Shown here: positions 59,377-64,000 of the stretch, piece by piece | Position numbering within the stretch: position 1 is the stretch's first letter | Layout: each line of letters begins with the position of its first letter | From: Bacteroidota bacterium | Lineage (GTDB): Bacteria > Bacteroidota > Bacteroidia > Palsa-965 | Reading direction: 5' to 3' | Assembly: GCA_006218065.1 (NCBI GenBank) | Contig: VBWE01000016.1 | Coordinates: forward strand, 20,959 to 84,958 | Length of the DNA stretch: 64,000 nt | Notes under the pieces: generated by a model | Told to the model about the DNA's origin: nothing | Databases searched by the model: none | What the model saw: the letters and a program-made list of their open reading frames with translations, nothing else | Position numbers and translations under genes: made by a program

Positions 59377-61827
59377 ATGAAAAGAACAAGTATTTCCGCT
59401 TTGCTGGCGATCCTCTCAATCGCCGCATCAGCACAGTTCGTCGGTAATACCGGCGGCACGGATAAAACACGAACGTATATCGACGATGCTGCCTGGGTTC
59501 CGCGCGAGCATAACGTCGATTTCCTGCACATGCGCCTCGAACTGTCTTTCGAGCCGCAGAAAGCCCTTGTGACCGGTAAAGTAACGCACCGGTTCACACC
59601 GCTTCGCCAGGAAGTGGATTCGGTCTGGCTCGATGGGCCGGGAATTACGATCAAAACATGCACGGTAAACGGTAAAGCGTCGAAATTCCGCACCGAGAAA
59701 AACGGGCTGTGGATTTTTCCTTCCGCCGGCCTGGTCTGGGGAGAACGCGACAGCATGACGCTGGAATACACGGCCAACCCGCGCCGCGGACTTTATTTCA
59801 TCGGCTGGGACGATCCGAACAATCTTTCGCGCAAGCAGATCTGGAGCCAGGGACAGGGCATCGATAACCGCAACTGGATCCCGATGTACGACGAAATGAA
59901 CGATAAAATGACCACCGAACTGATCGTTACTTTCGACGATGATTATAAAGTGCTTTCGAACGGGGTCAAACTCAAAGAAAAAGCGAACAGGGAAGGCACA
60001 AAAACCTGGCATTACCGGATGAACAAACCGCATGCGCCTTACCTCATCATGCTGGGTATCGGCATATATGACGTGAAGGAAACCAAATCGGCATCCGGCG
60101 TCCCGGTCAATCTCTGGTACTATCCCGAATGGAAAGACCGCGTGGAAACCACGTATAAAAGCAGCGAGAAAATGATCGATTTCTTCGAAAAGGAAATCGG
60201 CGTGAAATATCCCTGGGAAAGTTATTCCATGATTCCCGTGCAGGATTTTATGTACGGTGCGATGGAAAATACCACGGCTACCGTTTTCGGTGATTTTCTT
60301 TTTGTCGACCAGGGAAGCAACTGGGACCGTTCTTTTCTCGGCGTAAACGCACACGAACTCGCACACCAGTGGTTCGGCGATTATGTAACGGCCCGCTGCG
60401 ATGCGCACCACTGGCTGCAGGAAAGTTTCGCGACTTATTATAACCAGATGTACGAACGCGAAGAATACGGCATGGATTATTTCGACTGGGCGCGCCGCGA
60501 AGCGCAGAACAATGCCGTGAACGAAACGCTGAAAAACCTGCTGCCTGTCGCGCACAGCGAATCAGGCTCGGTTCGTCACTATCCCAAAGGAGCGTTCGTG
60601 CTCAACATGCTGAAGTACGTGCTCGGCGGCCGCGAAGTTTATAATAAGGTCATTAAACATTATCTCGAAAAACATCCGTACCAGGCCGTCGATTCCGAAG
60701 ACCTGCTCGAGTCGGTACACGAAGTAACCGGCATGTCGCTCGACTGGTTCTGGGAACAGTGGGTGTACCGCGGCGGTGAACCGGCTTACAACGTTTCGGT
60801 TACGGATATGACCGACAACCGCGGAGTGCAGATGACGCGCTTCAACGTGGAGCAGACGCATAAAACGAACGATGTCGTGGGACTTTTCCGCATGCCGATC
60901 TGGTTCGAGGTACATTATGCCGACGGGACTGCCGACCGTAAAATGGCCTGGATCGCGAATAAAAACGAAGAAGTGAATATCATCAACGCTTCCGGCAAAA
61001 AGATCGACTACGTGCTTTTCGATCCGAACAACGAAATTCTGAAAACAGTTACGTTCGAAAAGCCCTGGGCATGGAACAAAATGCAGGCGATGAAGGCGAA
61101 AAACATGCTCGACCGTTACGATGCGATCGTAGCCATGCGCAACATGTCCCCGGCGCAGAAGCGTGACGTACTGCTCCAGGCGTACGACCATGAAAAATTC
61201 CAGGCCGTTAAAGGAGAAATCATACGCCAGCTCATCGGCGATACCGATCCGGCCAGCCGTTCCATGATCCGCAGCGCCATTTCAGGAACTGATGCGAACG
61301 TACATAAACATGTACTCGTCAACACACCGGCAATCATCCCGGCCGATCTTGCCAAAGATTATGAAAAACTGCTGGGTTCTCCTTCGTATGAAGCGGTAAC
61401 CATGGCCCTGGAAAAACTCTGTTTCAGTTTCCCCGCATCTGCCCCGCAATACCTCGACCAGGTGAAAAACACGGTCGGCGCTACAGGCAGGCTGGTTGAA
61501 ATCAGGCGACTGGAAATTGCCGCAAGCCTGCAGGGCGATAAAAACGCGCCGGCGAAGCTCGTGGAATACAGCAGCAATTCGTACGAATTCAGAACCCGCG
61601 TGAATGCCATGCAGGCATTGAAACGGCTGGATTATTTCGATAACAGCCTGCTGAAGAACCTGCTGAATGCCTGCGTAAGTTCGAACGGCAGGCTTGCCGG
61701 GCCGGCAAACGACCTGCTGCGCTATTTCTATGAACAGACCCGCTACCGGAAAACGATCCGCGACCATGTGGATAAAAACGAATGGCCCGAATGGCAGAAA
61801 GAGATCATAAATAAAACGCTGAATTGA
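59377..61827 (+). CDS. M1-family zinc aminopeptidase, secreted
   Basis: 816 residues. Signal peptide MKRTSISALLAILSIAASAQ (20). The M1 domain has GAMENTTATV (294-303) and HELAHQWFGDYV with E349 in LQESFATYY (H326, E327, H330, E349), giving the zinc site and general base. The C-terminal 300 residues are HEAT-like repeats. It removes N-terminal residues from peptides in the periplasm or outside, in line with the proteolytic, protein-degrading character of this genome (see also the subtilase at 31126). No T9SS tail is visible. A weak hairpin follows the stop. Confidence 0.95.
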   Translation: MKRTSISALLAILSIAASAQFVGNTGGTDKTRTYIDDAAWVPREHNVDFLHMRLELSFEPQKALVTGKVTHRFTPLRQEVDSVWLDGPGITIKTCTVNGKASKFRTEKNGLWIFPSAGLVWGERDSMTLEYTANPRRGLYFIGWDDPNNLSRKQIWSQGQGIDNRNWIPMYDEMNDKMTTELIVTFDDDYKVLSNGVKLKEKANREGTKTWHYRMNKPHAPYLIMLGIGIYDVKETKSASGVPVNLWYYPEWKDRVETTYKSSEKMIDFFEKEIGVKYPWESYSMIPVQDFMYGAMENTTATVFGDFLFVDQGSNWDRSFLGVNAHELAHQWFGDYVTARCDAHHWLQESFATYYNQMYEREEYGMDYFDWARREAQNNAVNETLKNLLPVAHSESGSVRHYPKGAFVLNMLKYVLGGREVYNKVIKHYLEKHPYQAVDSEDLLESVHEVTGMSLDWFWEQWVYRGGEPAYNVSVTDMTDNRGVQMTRFNVEQTHKTNDVVGLFRMPIWFEVHYADGTADRKMAWIANKNEEVNIINASGKKIDYVLFDPNNEILKTVTFEKPWAWNKMQAMKAKNMLDRYDAIVAMRNMSPAQKRDVLLQAYDHEKFQAVKGEIIRQLIGDTDPASRSMIRSAISGTDANVHKHVLVNTPAIIPADLAKDYEKLLGSPSYEAVTMALEKLCFSFPASAPQYLDQVKNTVGATGRLVEIRRLEIAASLQGDKNAPAKLVEYSSNSYEFRTRVNAMQALKRLDYFDNSLLKNLLNACVSSNGRLAGPANDLLRYFYEQTRYRKTIRDHVDKNEWPEWQKEIINKTLN

Positions 61828-61833
61828 TGGAAT

Positions 61834-61855
61834 CCCATTATATAATGGGCTTTTC
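61834..61855 (+). terminator. Weak terminator-like palindrome
   Basis: CCCATTATATAATGGG (61834-61849) is a perfect palindrome followed by CTTTTC. It begins seven bases after the M1 peptidase stop; the T-run is short. Confidence 0.4.
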
Positions 61856-61880
61856 AGCGGTTAAATTCCAAAAAAACAAT

Positions 61881-61888
61881 TAAATTTG
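61881..61888 (+). promoter_or_regulatory. Candidate -7 box of the first paralogous T9SS gene
   Basis: TAAATTTG matches TAnnTTTG, 25 bases before the ATG at 61914. Confidence 0.5.
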
Positions 61889-61913
61889 TTATTAATAATT
61901 CTAACCAACTACT

Positions 61914-62957
61914 ATGATGAAAAAGCTACTCTTTACGTCAGCTATGCTGGCAACCCTCGGTGCTTCTGCCCAGAACGACACCCTTCTTTTTTCTGATTTT
62001 AATACTGATCCTTCGGTTTACATGCAGATCGGCGTTGCGCCTCCCGGAAACTCGGGCGACCAGAGCTGGTACAGTTATGACCTGGATCAACTGCCTGACG
62101 GATCGGGCGGAAGCCGTCCCGGCGAATGGTTCTGGGTACAGGCTTATGCTCCTTCGGATACACTGACTCAGCAAGGCACTATGGGAGCAAACTCCTGGAC
62201 CAACGACCCGGTGAACAAAGTAGAAAACTACCTCGTTACCAGCGCCATCCAGATTGTTGATGCCAATGCTACGCTTTACTGGAAGTCGGCCCCGCGCCAG
62301 ACTCCGCGATACTGCGATGGTTATTTTGTAACCGTTTCCACAACCATCAACGATGTATCCAGCTTTACGGATACGCTTTTCAGAGCCAGTGAATTTGCTT
62401 CGCTCGACAACCAGAACCTGCCGAACGACTACGCTTCATATACTTTTGTTCCGACTCCGACCGGCAACCCGCTGGCGCCGTTTGTTCACGGTATCGACCT
62501 GACTTATACCGAGTATAACCCGGCTTCCGACTCTTCACGCCTCTACGGTGTGCTGCGTCCTTTCAGCGTAAGCCTCGCCCAGTATGCCGGCCAGACGATC
62601 TACATCTGCTTCCTGCACAACGAAATCGACGACAACCTGATCTCGATCGATGATGTTCGCGTCATGGGAACTGCTCCGAACGGCATCGCAGAAAACAACA
62701 ACGTATTCGAATTCGACGTTTACCCGAACCCGTCTTCGGACATGATCACTGTGAAGTATGATCTTCCGTCTGCTTCGGATGTGGTGTTCAGCATCTACGA
62801 CGTAACCGGCAAACTGGTGCGCAGTGAAAACTTCGGACAACAGGCTTCCGGCCTGCAGACACAGCAGGTTTCGATCAGCGAACTTGCTGCCGGCGTTTAC
62901 CAGGCACGTGTGCAGACAACTGCAGGAACTGTAAACAGCCGCATTGTAAAAAACTAA
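61914..62957 (+). CDS. Secreted choice-of-anchor J-like T9SS protein
   Basis: 347 residues. Signal peptide MMKKLLFTSAMLATLGASAQ (20). Residues 21-255 form a beta-sandwich with LFSDFNTDPSVYMQIG, YLVTSAIQIVDANATLYWKSAP and YAGQTIYICFLHNEIDDNLISIDDVRV, the last being the typical end of choice-of-anchor J (MAM-like) domains. T9SS sorting domain at about 268-347 (FDVYPNPSSDMITVKYDL to VNSRIVKN). It has its own promoter and a terminator at 62977. It is about 80 percent similar over most of its length to the gene at 63246, so the two arose by tandem duplication. Confidence 0.88.
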   Translation: MMKKLLFTSAMLATLGASAQNDTLLFSDFNTDPSVYMQIGVAPPGNSGDQSWYSYDLDQLPDGSGGSRPGEWFWVQAYAPSDTLTQQGTMGANSWTNDPVNKVENYLVTSAIQIVDANATLYWKSAPRQTPRYCDGYFVTVSTTINDVSSFTDTLFRASEFASLDNQNLPNDYASYTFVPTPTGNPLAPFVHGIDLTYTEYNPASDSSRLYGVLRPFSVSLAQYAGQTIYICFLHNEIDDNLISIDDVRVMGTAPNGIAENNNVFEFDVYPNPSSDMITVKYDLPSASDVVFSIYDVTGKLVRSENFGQQASGLQTQQVSISELAAGVYQARVQTTAGTVNSRIVKN

Positions 62958-62976
62958 GCGTTTTTCTATAATATGA

Positions 62977-63010
62977 AAAGCCCCCCGGTTTTAACCGGGG
63001 GGCTTTTTTG
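62977..63010 (+). terminator. Intrinsic terminator
   Basis: A GC-rich stem built on CCCCCCGGTT (62982-62991) and AACCGGGGG (62994-63002) with a short loop and one-base slip, then TTTTTT. It lies 20 bases after the stop of the first paralogue. Confidence 0.88.
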
Positions 63011-63040
63011 TGCCTTGCCGGGCGCCCGGAACTGTTGACT

Positions 63041-63163
63041 CCGAAATACGCATTAGCGATAAAACAAACCATGTATGGTCTAATGCTATCGGTCCGAAGG
63101 ACTCTCAAATCCAAGCGGTAGAAAAAATAAAATACCTGGTAATTATCTAACGCTTGATTTGGG
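63041..63163. repeat. Dispersed structured repeat, copy B
   Basis: Shares about 120 bases with copy A at 17106-17246. Hairpins: GCATTAG/CTAATGC enclosing ACCAT/ATGGT, a separate GTCC-GAA-GGAC, and CAAATC...AAGCGGTAGA (63106-63122) with 63146-63161. It lies between the paralogous T9SS genes. Confidence 0.8.
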
Positions 63164-63216
63164 TTGATTGCTGAGATACGGCGGGAATTTTCCTGCCGCT
63201 GTTTGACTAAAAGCCC

Positions 63217-63224
63217 TACTTTTG
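63217..63224 (+). promoter_or_regulatory. Candidate -7 box of the second paralogous T9SS gene
   Basis: TACTTTTG matches TAnnTTTG, 21 bases before the ATG at 63246. Confidence 0.55.
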
Positions 63225-63245
63225 CAGACAATCCAAATCGAAACA

Positions 63246-64000
63246 ATGATGAAAAAGCTACTTTTTGTGCCGGCTATGCTGGCTACCCTCGGTGCTTCTG
63301 CACAGAATGACACCCTTCTTTTCTCGGATTTCAATACCGATCCTTCTGTTTACATGCAGATCGGCATTTCTCCTCCCGGAAACTCGAACGATCAAAGCTG
63401 GTACAGCTATGATGTGGACCAACTGCCTGACGGTTCGCCGAGCGGTCGTCCCGGCGAATGGTTCTGGACGCAGGCGTATGCTCCTTCGGATACACTTACT
63501 GCGCAAGGCGTAATGGGTTCCAATTCCTGGACAAACGACGGTGTGAACCGGGTGGAAAATTACCTCGTTACCGCTGCAGTTCAGATTGTAGATAACCAGG
63601 CTACGCTGCACTGGAAATCGGCTCCTTACCAGACTCCGCGTTACCTCGACGGGTACAAAGTACTCGTTTCCACAACGATCAATGATGTGTCGAGCTTCAG
63701 CGATACGCTTTTTGTAGCCGGCGAATACGCTTCGCTCGACAACGGTAACCTGCCGAACAGCTATGGCTCGTACACCTTCGATCCGGCTGCGACCGTGAAC
63801 CCGATGGCTCCTTTCATTCATGGTATGGACGGCACGTACACGGAATTCGATCCTACTTCGGATTCTTCGCGCCTGCTCGGTGTACTTCGCCCGCTGACGG
63901 TAAGCCTCGCGCAGTATGCCGGCCAGACGATCTACATCTGCTTCCTGCACAACGATATCGACGACAACCTGATCTCGGTTGATGACGTACTCGTGCTCGG
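63246..64000 (+). CDS. Second choice-of-anchor J-like secreted protein (cut by window end)
   Basis: 251 residues are visible before the window stops. Signal peptide MMKKLLFVPAMLATLGASAQ. The mature part is collinear with the gene at 61914: LFSDFNTDPSVYMQIG, SYDVDQLPDGS, GEWFWTQAYAPSDTLTAQG, LAQYAGQTIYICFLHNDIDDNLISVDDVLVLG. A T9SS domain is expected beyond the edge. It is separated from the first copy by a terminator, structured repeat B and its own promoter. Confidence 0.88.
   Translation, partial: MMKKLLFVPAMLATLGASAQNDTLLFSDFNTDPSVYMQIGISPPGNSNDQSWYSYDVDQLPDGSPSGRPGEWFWTQAYAPSDTLTAQGVMGSNSWTNDGVNRVENYLVTAAVQIVDNQATLHWKSAPYQTPRYLDGYKVLVSTTINDVSSFSDTLFVAGEYASLDNGNLPNSYGSYTFDPAATVNPMAPFIHGMDGTYTEFDPTSDSSRLLGVLRPLTVSLAQYAGQTIYICFLHNDIDDNLISVDDVLVL

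Noticed and set aside
59428..60555. 375-codon open frame antisense to the M1 aminopeptidase
   Set aside because: It overlaps the fully conserved GAMEN and HExxH region of the peptidase on the other strand.
1..64000. tRNA or rRNA genes
   Set aside because: No stretch with the T-arm and acceptor pattern of a tRNA or conserved rRNA sequence was recognised by eye; a tRNAscan run would settle it.

Overview
The window is chromosomal DNA from a member of the Bacteroidota, probably a gliding or surface-active free-living lineage. The evidence is: at least seven proteins with type IX secretion (T9SS) C-terminal sorting domains (two more, one cut by the window end, belong to the same group); GldF and GldG; a fused branched-chain 2-oxoacid dehydrogenase E1; SprB repeats; PspC/PadR; and -7 promoter boxes of the TAnnTTTG type. 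Genus cannot be assigned. No rRNA, tRNA, CRISPR array, complete insertion sequence or phage was seen.

Layout. 1-5.1 kb: a signalling operon (truncated receiver-like protein, response regulator, pseudo-receiver, hybrid histidine kinase, HPt protein) followed by an NtrC-type sigma-54 activator; together they could form a complete phosphorelay. 5.2-14.4 kb: lipoproteins (one archaemetzincin-like), two small secreted proteins, a lamin-tail/SprB T9SS protein, a T9SS protein carrying an S74 tail-spike chaperone, murQ and another T9SS protein. 14.6-23.8 kb: fused E1, several lipoproteins, a PadR-PspC operon and a TerC protein; two genes here carry apparent one-base deletions in A-runs. 24-34 kb: a very large anchor-I/phytase-like T9SS protein, SanA-like and UbiA-like membrane proteins and a T9SS subtilase. 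34-35.5 kb: an aegerolysin-family gene with a ParB-like neighbour, the most unexpected cargo of the window. 36-38.7 kb: a NarL/LuxR-type two-component operon. 38.9-46.4 kb: beta-helix T9SS protein, dnaN, DUF4340, gldG and gldF, and an AhpD-like protein. 46.6-49.1 kb: lysC-lysA. 49.4-59 kb: a second signalling region with two solo receivers, an HTH/helical-repeat protein and an operon of three PAS-type kinases plus an Rcp1-like regulator. 59.4-64 kb: an M1 aminopeptidase and two tandem paralogous T9SS proteins, the second cut by the window end.

Intergenic DNA is unusually rich in self-complementary repeats: a 251-bp MITE-like element, a 56-bp perfect palindrome, a pair of structured repeats 46 kb apart with a compensatory base change, and several short near-loopless palindromes placed just after stop codons.
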